NCBI GenBank assembly: GCA_036489885.1 | Contig: DASXEW010000003.1 | Span: 1,054,001-1,118,000, forward strand | DNA length: 64,000 nucleotides | Reading direction: 5' to 3' | Source: Candidatus Baltobacteraceae bacterium | GTDB taxonomy: Bacteria; Vulcanimicrobiota; Vulcanimicrobiia; Vulcanimicrobiales; Vulcanimicrobiaceae | Part shown: piece after piece, positions 56,797 through 64,000 of the stretch | Layout: each line of letters starts with the position of its first letter | Numbering within the stretch: position 1 is the stretch's first letter | The notes under the pieces: model-generated | The model's database searches: none | Told to the model about the DNA's origin: nothing | What the model saw: the letters and a program-made list of their open reading frames with translations, nothing else | Program-made: the position numbers and the translations under genes

Positions 56797-56853
56797 GTCC
56801 TTACTACGCGCGAGGGGGCGGTAGCGGATGACTTTCTGGGTAAGAGAGTCGCG

Positions 56854-57495
56854 GTGACGTTCTTACGCTCGCTTCTCGTCTGCTTGCTGGTCGTAGCGCC
56901 GATTCTTGGAAACGCAACCGCGAACGCGGTTGTCCCGGCGCCGACGCTTTCACCGGCCGCGAATCCGGCCGCTCCACTGGATCGCTATTTCGGAACGATG
57001 CAGATGAGCCCGATCGGAATTCGCAACGGCGTCGACGCGCTGGCGCGCTACTATACGTGGCGCACCGAAACCGACGCGGATCTCGTGCACGATGCGGAAT
57101 GGATCGAGCAAGCACTCTTTGCGTGGCAGCAGCAATATCCGCGCGACAACTGGCTTCAGCCGACGGCATTTCACTTGATGGAGCTCTACGCGGAAATCCA
57201 GACGCAAGACGCGCGCAACCACGCGATCGACATGCTGCACCACATCGTCACGAATTGGCCGGATTCGAAATACGCGCATCTCGCGCGGCTGCGTATCGAG
57301 CAAGGCTTCCCGCCGTTCCACGAAGAGCCCACGATGCGTCCGACGATCACGCCGTCACCGACGCCGACCCCATTCGGTATGACGCCGTCGCCGAGTCCAA
57401 CACCGGTTCCAACCGCAACGCCGACGGAAACTCCGTCACCTACACCGACGCCGTCTCCAACTCGCCGCCCACCCCATGGGCTCTTCGGGCGCTAG
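56854..57495 (+). CDS. secreted TPR-like protein with Pro-Thr tail (213 aa)
   Basis: Signal TFLRSLLVCLLVVAPILGNATA. The middle (about 45-150) is helical, with YTWRTETDADLVHDAEWIEQALFAWQQQYP and NHAIDMLHHIVTNWPDSKYAHLARLRIEQG, suggestive of TPR-like repeats. The tail is (S/T)P-rich and ends RRPPHGLFGR. Start GTG at 56854. Function unknown, divergent from the cupredoxin gene. Confidence 0.7.
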   Translation: MTFLRSLLVCLLVVAPILGNATANAVVPAPTLSPAANPAAPLDRYFGTMQMSPIGIRNGVDALARYYTWRTETDADLVHDAEWIEQALFAWQQQYPRDNWLQPTAFHLMELYAEIQTQDARNHAIDMLHHIVTNWPDSKYAHLARLRIEQGFPPFHEEPTMRPTITPSPTPTPFGMTPSPSPTPVPTATPTETPSPTPTPSPTRRPPHGLFGR

Positions 57496-57505
57496 TTATC
57501 CCACT

Positions 57506-57673
57506 GTTATCCTGAGCGTAGGCGCGAAGCGCCGTAGTCGAAGGACAGCGACAGAGGTGAAGGACGAGGTTGTCGCTGCCCTTCGACTTCGCTCCCTTCG
57601 GTCGCTACGCTCAGGGTGACACGGAAGCGCCTACACTCAGGGTGACACGGAAGCGCCTACGCTCGGGATGACA
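57506..57673. repeat. dispersed palindromic repeat, copy 4, with 26-bp tandem units
   Basis: Left arm (about 57506-57551) reads ATCCTGAGCGTAGG..GTAGTCGAAGGACAGCGAC. The inverted right arm (57571-57621) follows as TGTCGCTGCCCTTCGACTTC..CTACGCTCAGGGTGACA. Two further 26-bp units follow (57622-57647 and 57648-57673), each CGGAAGCGCCTAC followed by RCTCRGGRTGACA. Located between a plus-strand gene and the convergent MOSC gene. Confidence 0.85.
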
Positions 57674-57680
57674 AGGAGCA

Positions 57681-58328
57681 TTAATCGGGTGGGGCAGTTT
57701 CCGTTTTTACCCAATCGCGCCAGCCGGTCGGCAATTCGGGGACAAGCATCTCGCTCAGGCGTTCATGATCGAAGAAGTAGATGCGCATCATTTCCCGCAG
57801 CGTGAGCTTGTGATCGGGCTTGTAGATGACTTCGACAGCGTCACCGGGGCCGACGTCGCCTTCCTGCACGATGCCGAGATAGGCGCCGGGACGTAACGCG
57901 TCTGCAAAGCGCTTGACAAAGCGTTGATCGTTCATGACGAAGCCAAGTTTGTAGCACGGCACGCGCGGCGACGTCACTTGCACGACGGCGTTGCCGATGT
58001 GCCAGCGCTCGCCGATCAGCGCGCCGCTGATGTCGACGCCGCTGAGCGTGAGGTTCTCGCCGAATTTTCCGTGCGGTATCGTTCGGCCGAGACGGTCTTG
58101 CCACCACAAATAGTCTTCGAGCGCGTACGCGTACGCTGCGCGTTCGGGACCGCCGTGCACGCGACGATCGGCTTGATCGTCGCCCCGCAAATTGACGCCT
58201 TCGAGCCGCAGACGCCCGTCGTACGGCGTTTTGAGAATCGCGGTTCGAATCGGTTTCCCGCGATATTCAATCGTCTTAACTTGCCCGATGTTGATCGAGA
58301 CGACTTGAGGGCTATGCTCGGGAATCAC
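57681..58328 (-). CDS. MOSC-domain protein, YiiM-like (215 aa)
   Basis: HGGPERAAYAYALEDYLWW, FGENLTLSGVDI and SPRVPCYKLG are the MOSC/MOCO-sulfurase C-terminal motifs. MOSC proteins handle sulfur or N-hydroxylated substrates with molybdenum cofactor. The gene overlaps the HMG-CoA lyase gene by 4 nt, so it is in the leucine operon despite no obvious link. Confidence 0.88.
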   Translation of the reverse strand: MIPEHSPQVVSINIGQVKTIEYRGKPIRTAILKTPYDGRLRLEGVNLRGDDQADRRVHGGPERAAYAYALEDYLWWQDRLGRTIPHGKFGENLTLSGVDISGALIGERWHIGNAVVQVTSPRVPCYKLGFVMNDQRFVKRFADALRPGAYLGIVQEGDVGPGDAVEVIYKPDHKLTLREMMRIYFFDHERLSEMLVPELPTGWRDWVKTETAPPD

Positions 58329-59251
58329 CCAGCGGCTGCAGCTTCTAGCGCTTTGTATGTCTTCGAGGTCAGCTCGTGATCGAGTGCGCCGGCGAGCGTG
58401 CGCGACGCCAGCCGCACTTTGTCGAGATCGACGCCCGTTTCGATCCCCATGCCGTGCAGAAGATAGAGCACGTCTTCGGTCGCAACATTACCTGAAGCGC
58501 CCGGTGCGTACGGACATCCACCAAGGCCACCGCTCGATGCATCGAACGTGGCGATCTGCATCTCAAGCGCCGCGACGATATTTGCAAGCGCCGTACCGCG
58601 CGTGTCGTGGAAGTGCATCGCGAGCCGTTCTACCGGCAGGTGTGTCTGCAGCGCGGCGGACAGCTCGACAACTTGATTCGGTGTTGCTACACCGATCGTG
58701 TCGCCGATCGAGATCTCGTCGATTCCCATCTCGGCGAGCGACTCGGCGACGCGCACGACGTTCTCAACCGGCACTTTGCCTTCGTAAGGGCAACCGAAGC
58801 ACGTCGAGATATAACCGCGCACCCACATCCCGGCTTCACGCGCACGCCGGGTGACGGCGCCGAACACGTCGAGAGATTCCTCGATCGACATGTTGATGTT
58901 GCGCTTCGTGAACGTTTCGCTTGCGGCGGTGAAGACCGCAATCGAGCGCACACCGGCATCGATCGCGCGGTTGAGCCCTTTTTCGTTCGGAACGAGCACG
59001 AGATACGTGACGCCGTCGCGCTTCTTGATCGTGCGATAGACTTCGTCGGCGTCCGAGAGCTGTGGAATTGCTTTCGGGCTCACGAACGATGTCGCTTCGA
59101 TGACCGCCAGGCCCGAATCCGTGAGCAGATCGATGTAACGGATCTTGTCGGCCGTCGGAATGTGGGCTTTTTCGTTTTGCAATCCGTCGCGGGGGCCGAC
59201 TTCAACGACCTTGACCCGCGGAGGAAGGTTAGTAAGACTGAGCGCGCTCAT
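58325..59251 (-). CDS. hydroxymethylglutaryl-CoA lyase (308 aa from ATG)
   Basis: Cleaves HMG-CoA to acetyl-CoA and acetoacetate. VEVGPRDGLQNE at the N-terminus, EATSFVSPKAIPQL, MHFHDTRGTALANI and the lyase signature GGLGGCPYAPGASGNVATED (catalytic Cys). ATG at 59251; a GTG 2 codons earlier is possible. Final step of leucine breakdown. Confidence 0.94.
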   Translation of the reverse strand: MSALSLTNLPPRVKVVEVGPRDGLQNEKAHIPTADKIRYIDLLTDSGLAVIEATSFVSPKAIPQLSDADEVYRTIKKRDGVTYLVLVPNEKGLNRAIDAGVRSIAVFTAASETFTKRNINMSIEESLDVFGAVTRRAREAGMWVRGYISTCFGCPYEGKVPVENVVRVAESLAEMGIDEISIGDTIGVATPNQVVELSAALQTHLPVERLAMHFHDTRGTALANIVAALEMQIATFDASSGGLGGCPYAPGASGNVATEDVLYLLHGMGIETGVDLDKVRLASRTLAGALDHELTSKTYKALEAAAAG

Positions 59252-59272
59252 CGGCACCTACAACACCGAACG

Positions 59273-61111
59273 TCAGGTGATAGTGACGAGGCGTTCGCCG
59301 GCGGCGACGAGTGCGCCCGGGGCGACGGCGATCTCACGGACGGTCCCCGCGACCGGCGCCTCAATGCGATGCTCCATCTTCATTGCTTCGAGTACGACCA
59401 GCAGCGCGCGTTCCTCGACTTCTTCGCCCTCTTGCACCGCGACCGCGACGATCTTTCCCGGCATCGGCGCGACGACGGTCCCATCGCCGCCGCCGGTTGC
59501 GTGAACGTCGACATCCGAGCGGGGCGGTGCAGCCAGCGTGTAGCGTGCACTATTCGTATCGCCGAGCGCGACTTCGCCCGAAATGTCGCCCGAAATCTTC
59601 CAGCGATCGCCTTCAATCAAACTGGCGCGCAAACGAACGGTGCGGCCGCCGACGGAAAGATCGAGCGGAATACCCGTCGACCCGACGCGCCAGGATGCGC
59701 CGTCGCGAAGCGCCGCCGCTGCCGCGCCTAGAATATCGTCGTCATCGACGTCCTCGGACGCAGCATCGAAGCCTTCGGGCAAACGTTCGTTCAAGAAATT
59801 CGTGCTGGTCGCGCCTGCGTTGAACGCTTCGTCGCGCAAGATCCATTGCAGAAGCGGAAGATTCGTGCGAACGCCGCTGATCTCGAGCTCGTCGAGCGCG
59901 CACGAAAGCCGGCGAATCGCAGCCTCACGTGAACCACCCCACGCGATGATCTTCGCGAGCATCGGGTCATACCAAACGCCCACCTCGCTTCCCGGTGCGA
60001 TGCCGGAGTCGACACGAATACCCGGACCTTCGGGAGCGATCCAACGCGTCACCGTTCCGCTCGACGGTAAGAACGTCGAAGGATCCTCGGCGTACAAACG
60101 CACCTCGATCGCCCAACCGCGCGGCGAGAGATCGCGCTTGAACTCGGGGCGCATGCCATCTCCGCTCGCAAGCTCGATCTGCGCGCGAATGAGATCGACG
60201 CCGTAGGCAAGCTCCGTGACCGGATGCTCGACTTGAATGCGCGTGTTCATTTCCAGGAAATAAAACTTGCCCTCATCGACGAGAAACTCGACGGTGCCGG
60301 CGTTTTCGTAGCCGACCGAACGGGCTGCCGCGATCGCTGCCTGTCCGAGACGCGTGCGTAACGCATCGTCGATCGCGACCGAGGGCGCCTCTTCCAAAAT
60401 TTTCTGATGGCGCCGCTGAATCGAACATTCGCGCTCGCCCATGTGTACGGTCGCGCCGAATTTGTCCGCGAGGACTTGCACTTCGATGTGCCGCGGCTTG
60501 CGCAGATATTTTTCGAGCAGGACGCGATCGTCGCCGAACGCGCTCTTAGCTTCACGTCGCGCTGCGTCGAGCGCTTCATCGAATTGCGCGATGTCCTCGA
60601 CGATACGCATGCCGCGCCCGCCCCCGCCCGCGCTGGCCTTGATCAAGACCGGCGGCCCAATGCGTTGCGCTTCGGTGCGCAAGCGCGCGCTCGATTGATC
60701 GTCGCCGTCGTAGCCGGGAATCGTCGGAACGCCGTTTTTGCGCACGAGGCGCTTCGACTCGATCTTACTGCCCATTGCAGCGATAGCTTCCGTGGGCGGC
60801 CCAACGAACACGAGTCCGGCGTCGCGCACCGCCGACGCAAATGTCGCGCTTTCGGCGAGAAAACCATATCCCGGATGGACCGAATCCGCGTCCATCGCAC
60901 GCGCCGCATCCAGGATCGCGCCGATGTTGAGATACGACTCGAGCGCGGGTGGCGGCCCGATGCGCGCGCTTTCGTTCATGACGCGACGATGGAATGCGCG
61001 CTCGTCGGCATCCGAATAGACGCCGAGCGGTACAATTTCCATCTCGCGGGCCGCGCGCGCGACGCGAACCGCGATCTCGCCGCGATTCGCGATGAGGAGG
61101 CGTCGAATCAT
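59273..61111 (-). CDS. methylcrotonyl/acetyl-CoA-type carboxylase biotin-containing alpha subunit (612 aa)
   Basis: Biotin carboxylase (IANRGEIAVRVARAAREM, KASAGGGGRGMRIV, ECSIQRRHQKILEEAPS, EMNTRIQVEHPVTE) followed by a C-terminal biotin attachment domain with the EAMKMEH lysine. The neighbourhood of a hydratase and HMG-CoA lyase makes methylcrotonyl-CoA the likely substrate. The beta subunit gene is not in the window. Overlaps the hydratase gene by 4 nt. Confidence 0.92.
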   Translation of the reverse strand: MIRRLLIANRGEIAVRVARAAREMEIVPLGVYSDADERAFHRRVMNESARIGPPPALESYLNIGAILDAARAMDADSVHPGYGFLAESATFASAVRDAGLVFVGPPTEAIAAMGSKIESKRLVRKNGVPTIPGYDGDDQSSARLRTEAQRIGPPVLIKASAGGGGRGMRIVEDIAQFDEALDAARREAKSAFGDDRVLLEKYLRKPRHIEVQVLADKFGATVHMGERECSIQRRHQKILEEAPSVAIDDALRTRLGQAAIAAARSVGYENAGTVEFLVDEGKFYFLEMNTRIQVEHPVTELAYGVDLIRAQIELASGDGMRPEFKRDLSPRGWAIEVRLYAEDPSTFLPSSGTVTRWIAPEGPGIRVDSGIAPGSEVGVWYDPMLAKIIAWGGSREAAIRRLSCALDELEISGVRTNLPLLQWILRDEAFNAGATSTNFLNERLPEGFDAASEDVDDDDILGAAAAALRDGASWRVGSTGIPLDLSVGGRTVRLRASLIEGDRWKISGDISGEVALGDTNSARYTLAAPPRSDVDVHATGGGDGTVVAPMPGKIVAVAVQEGEEVEERALLVVLEAMKMEHRIEAPVAGTVREIAVAPGALVAAGERLVTIT

Positions 61112-61896
61112 TCGGATATCCAGCGCGGCTTGCGGCGTTCCAAAAACGCTCGCAGGCCCTCTTGGCCTTCCTCGCTGACGCGTTGCGCCGCGATTGCGCG
61201 CGCCGAAATCGCGCGCGTGTCATCATACGATGCGTCGCAAATGGCTGCCAGCGCGCGCTTCGCCGCGGTTACTGCCGTCGGACTTGCGGTCATCAATTCA
61301 TCGAGCACGCGCGCAATCGTGTCGTCGAGCTCCGATTCCGGAACGACATGATGCACGAGACCGATGCTCAAAGCACGTTTGGCGTCGAAGCGCTCGCCCG
61401 TCAAGAACAATGCACGAGCCTGCGATAGTCCGATCTTGGCCACCACGAACGGAGCGATCGTTGCGGGAATGATTCCGATCTTCGTCTCGGTGAAGCCGAA
61501 GATCGATCCCTCAGCGGCTACGACGACGTCGGAGACGGCACACAAACCGGATGCGCCGGCGATGGCAGCGCCGTGGACGCGCGTGATAACCATCTTGCTG
61601 CAACGGTCGATCGCGCGATACATATCCGACATTGCCTCGGCATCGCGGCGATTCGCGTCCTCGCTGAGCTCGAGCGATGCGCGCATCCAATTGATATCGG
61701 CGCCGGCGCTGAACATCTTGCCTTCGCCGGATAAGACGACGGCCCGCAACTCCGGCCGGCGGTCGATGTCGGCAAAGGTCCGGCTGAGCTCGGCGATCAG
61801 CTCGGCATTGAATGCGTTCCGCACGTCGGGCCGGTTGAGCGTGACGCGAGCGACCGTGCCATTCCGTTCCACCGAGAGGCGTGCGAGAGGCTCCAT
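61108..61896 (-). CDS. enoyl-CoA hydratase/isomerase family protein, probable methylglutaconyl-CoA hydratase (262 aa)
   Basis: Crotonase fold: VTLNRPDVRNAFNAELIAEL, the oxyanion pieces GKMFSAGADINWMRA and HGAAIAGASGLCAVSDVVVA. Gene context with the carboxylase and HMG-CoA lyase points to hydration of 3-methylglutaconyl-CoA. First gene of the four-gene operon. Confidence 0.9.
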   Translation of the reverse strand: MEPLARLSVERNGTVARVTLNRPDVRNAFNAELIAELSRTFADIDRRPELRAVVLSGEGKMFSAGADINWMRASLELSEDANRRDAEAMSDMYRAIDRCSKMVITRVHGAAIAGASGLCAVSDVVVAAEGSIFGFTETKIGIIPATIAPFVVAKIGLSQARALFLTGERFDAKRALSIGLVHHVVPESELDDTIARVLDELMTASPTAVTAAKRALAAICDASYDDTRAISARAIAAQRVSEEGQEGLRAFLERRKPRWISE

Positions 61897-61970
61897 GGGG
61901 CTGCGGCTTCTGCGCGAAGGTAAGGCGGCCTACCGCGGGCCTACCGCGAATAGCCTATCGTTGGCACTTG

Positions 61971-62786
61971 ATGGAAACGGTTAATAAGCCGGTTTATCGC
62001 CACTCGGTCGCCGCACGTGCAACGCACTGGCTGTGGTTTGTTGCAATTCTCGTCCTTGTGACGAGCGGCTTGCAGATTTTCAACGCCGCGCCGTACCTTG
62101 ACGCCTCCGATAAGAGCAATCCGGCAAGGCGCGTCCTCTCGTTCGATGCGCAGCAAGGTCCGCACGGATCGATCGGGACGACGACGATCTTCGGCCACGA
62201 GTTTCAGACGACGGGCTTGTTCGGCTACACCGATGACGGCGCGGGCGCGCAAGAAGAACGCGCTTTCCCGGGCTGGATCACGCTGCCAAATTATCAAGAT
62301 CTTGCGGACGGACGCCGCTGGCATATCTTCTTTGCATGGGTGCTCGTCGTTGCGTGGTCGTCATACGTGATCTCGGCGGCGATCCGCGGCGATCTCAAAG
62401 ACTTGATAGCACGTCCGTCCGATTTCAAAAAAGCGTTACCGATGCAGCTCTACTATCTCAAGCTGCGTCGCGATCCGCCCGAGCACGGCAAATACAATCC
62501 TTTGCAAAAGATCACGTACACGCTCGTGCTCTTCGTGCTCGTTCCGCTCATCATCCTCACGGGGCTTGCGCTCTCGCCGGGCGTTGATGCGATCGCCCGA
62601 CCGCTTACAGCCGTGTTCGGCGGGCGTCAATTCGCCCGATTGTGGCACTTCACGTTCATGGCGCTGCTGATCATGTATTTCGGCGTGCACATGTTCTTCG
62701 TGATCACGACGCGGCCGATCGAGAATCTCAAGTCGATGATCACGGGTTGGTATCGGCTCGGCAAACACGACGGAGTCGGACCGTGA
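61971..62786 (+). CDS. cytochrome b561/thiosulfate-reductase-type membrane subunit (271 aa)
   Basis: Four or five membrane helices with heme-type histidines: YRHSVAARATHWLWFVAI, DGRRWHIFFAWVLVVAW, FARLWHFTFMALLIMYFGVHMFFV. A hydrophilic insertion sits after the first helix (FDAQQGPHGSIGTTTIFGHEF). The gene overlaps the molybdopterin oxidoreductase as GTGA, so it likely carries electrons between that enzyme and quinone. Start ATG at 61971 is chosen; a longer frame is rejected as antisense. Confidence 0.87.
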   Translation: METVNKPVYRHSVAARATHWLWFVAILVLVTSGLQIFNAAPYLDASDKSNPARRVLSFDAQQGPHGSIGTTTIFGHEFQTTGLFGYTDDGAGAQEERAFPGWITLPNYQDLADGRRWHIFFAWVLVVAWSSYVISAAIRGDLKDLIARPSDFKKALPMQLYYLKLRRDPPEHGKYNPLQKITYTLVLFVLVPLIILTGLALSPGVDAIARPLTAVFGGRQFARLWHFTFMALLIMYFGVHMFFVITTRPIENLKSMITGWYRLGKHDGVGP

Positions 62787-63517
62787 AGCGCGGCTTCTTC
62801 CTCGCATCGCTTGGGCTAACGGGATGCGGCTATCATCTCGGCAACAAGCTCAACGAAACGACGTGGATTCACAACGCGCTCGGCGTCGTTCAGCCGCTCG
62901 ATCACCGCATCATCGGGACGCGCGGAATGGCTCGTCTTTATACGGACGTGGCAGTCGACCGTGATTTTCGCACGAACGGTTTCGATCCGCCGATGACGAC
63001 GGAATATACGCGCTGGGCGACGGACGATTTTCGCGGCTATAAGCTGATCGTCGACGGACTGGTCGATCGGCCGCAAGCGTTCACGCTTGCGGAACTGCGC
63101 GCGATGCCGCAGCTGACGCAAATCACACGCCACGATTGCGTCGAAGGATGGAGTGCGATCGGCAAATGGTCCGGCGTCCGACTCGGCGATGCAATCGCGA
63201 TGGCGATGCCGCAGCACGGCGCGCGCTACGCGGTGTTCCATTGTATGGATACGACCTCCGACATGTCGCTCTACTACGAGAGCCTCGACTTGCACGAAGC
63301 AGCGCATCCGCAGACCGTGCTTGCTCTCAAACTGAACGACGCGTCCCTCGATCCCGCGCACGGCGCACCGGTGCGGTTACGCGTTCCCACGCAACTCGGC
63401 TACAAGAGCGCGAAATGGGTGCGGCGCATCGAGCTCGTTGCGTCATTCTCCGCGATCGGCGAAGGCAAAGGCGGCTATTGGGAAGATAACGGCTACGAGT
63501 GGTACGCTGGAATTTAG
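62783..63517 (+). CDS. molybdopterin-dependent oxidoreductase, sulfite-oxidase/YedY-like, probable lipoprotein (244 aa)
   Basis: Sulfite-oxidase fold catalytic domain: LIVDGLVDRPQAFTLAELRAM, then ITRHDCVEGWSAIGKW with the molybdenum ligand Cys119, then CMDTTSDMSLYYESLDL and RLRVPTQLGYKSAKWVRRIEL. It lacks the C-terminal dimer domain, like MsrP/YedY. The start FFLASLGLTGCGY has a lipobox-like LTGC. Partner of the cytochrome b encoded upstream; reaction unknown (sulfite, sulfoxide or other). Confidence 0.9.
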   Translation: MKRGFFLASLGLTGCGYHLGNKLNETTWIHNALGVVQPLDHRIIGTRGMARLYTDVAVDRDFRTNGFDPPMTTEYTRWATDDFRGYKLIVDGLVDRPQAFTLAELRAMPQLTQITRHDCVEGWSAIGKWSGVRLGDAIAMAMPQHGARYAVFHCMDTTSDMSLYYESLDLHEAAHPQTVLALKLNDASLDPAHGAPVRLRVPTQLGYKSAKWVRRIELVASFSAIGEGKGGYWEDNGYEWYAGI

Positions 63518-64000
63518 GCTCCTAGATTGTGCCGAACGATTGCGCGGCTCGGCGTGGGTCGAGCCACGATTTCGAATCCCGCACGCTTGAACGTCGATAG
63601 CAATCCGACGTACACGGGTTGTCTTGTTACGTAGGGGTATGCTTCGAGCGCGGGTGCTTTTGCGCGCTTAGCTTCCTTGACCGCGGCGGCGATCAATGCC
63701 GACACGATGCCTTTACGACGGTAGCCCTTCCGCACGTAAGAGCACGAGAGTGACCAAACGGGCAAATCGTCAACTCGTGGTGAGACGCGTCGTTGATCGA
63801 GAATTGGGAGGTCGGCGCGCGGCGTCACCTGGCACCAGCCAACCGCGAGCTCACCCTCAAAGGCGAGCAATCCCGGCGGCGGACCGTGCTTGACGATGCG
63901 CCCGAACGCGCGTTTGTTCTCAGAGCGTTCGCGCTTCTTGTACTCTTTGCCGATGCGCCAGTACATGCACCAGCAGCCGTCCGTTGCGCCACGCGGGCCG
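63514..64000 (-). CDS. GNAT N-acetyltransferase, 5' end cut by window edge
   Basis: Acetyl-CoA site VRKGYRRKGIVSALIAAAV. The frame continues through the first ATG (63966) to the edge as DGCWCMYWRI, a typical conserved N-terminal piece of this GNAT group, so the true start is outside the window. C-terminal AGFEIVARPTPSRAIVR is also family-like. The stop TTAG is shared with the convergent oxidoreductase. Confidence 0.85.
   Translation of the reverse strand, partial: GPRGATDGCWCMYWRIGKEYKKRERSENKRAFGRIVKHGPPPGLLAFEGELAVGWCQVTPRADLPILDQRRVSPRVDDLPVWSLSCSYVRKGYRRKGIVSALIAAAVKEAKRAKAPALEAYPYVTRQPVYVGLLSTFKRAGFEIVARPTPSRAIVRHNLGA

Overview
The window is a compact, GC-rich bacterial chromosome segment of about 72 supportable features. 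No insertion sequence, prophage, plasmid or CRISPR locus was seen. Genes are packed tightly: coupled genes overlap as ATGA, GTGA or TAATG, several convergent pairs share a CTAG stop, and GTG or TTG starts are frequent. Many genes encode secreted proteins and lipoproteins, including Pro-Thr-rich tails and a Vgb-like propeller. With the ferredoxin-type 2-oxoacid oxidoreductase, S53 peptidase and acetate transporter, this suggests an environmental heterotroph. An uncultured lineage such as Candidatus Eremiobacterota is my tentative guess; no marker gene proves it.

Layout. 1-4.6 kb: gene end, aconitase acnA, a PLP-dependent dehydratase and a methyltransferase. 4.6-13.4 kb: efflux operon (adaptor lipoprotein plus two tandem RND permeases) and an EamA exporter. 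13.4-17.5 kb: class V glyoxylate-type aminotransferase followed by a fused GlcD/GlcF-like oxidase. 17.6-22.3 kb: ABC importer operon ending in a DapA-superfamily aldolase. 22.4-24.2 kb: TPP riboswitch and thiC. 24.2-31.3 kb: secreted proteins and lipoproteins, a lytic transglycosylase, an ArsN1-like acetyltransferase and a tartrate/malate-type dehydrogenase. 31.4-34.0 kb: korA/korB. 34.1-37.7 kb: a DUF6941-like protein, tcuA, tcuB and an SDR. 37.7-42.8 kb: small membrane protein, acetate transporter, tRNA-Arg, PEBP, cupins, HAD, JmjC-like, VanZ, CAP and tRNA-Ala. 42.8-51.8 kb: NIPSNAP, BKACE, S53 and M48 peptidases, SDR, glycoside hydrolase, purE/purK and a methyltransferase. 51.8-56.8 kb: a seven-gene overlapping operon with cupredoxin, phosphoesterase, ECF sigma, anti-sigma, amidohydrolase, glycosyltransferase and VOC protein. 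57.7-61.9 kb: leucine catabolism genes plus a MOSC protein. 62-64 kb: cytochrome b with a molybdopterin oxidoreductase, and a cut-off GNAT gene.

As a system, central carbon metabolism is visible (AcnA, KorAB, tricarballylate/citrate oxidation, glycolate-glyoxylate handling, leucine to acetoacetate and acetyl-CoA, acetate uptake). A dispersed palindromic repeat occurs four times. Once it lies inside a reading frame and is translated, and once it supplies a stop codon. Other unusual points are a tRNA that provides the stop codon of the upstream gene, two tiny hydrophobic protein genes, an SDR lacking its catalytic Tyr, and a methyltransferase lacking a canonical start.
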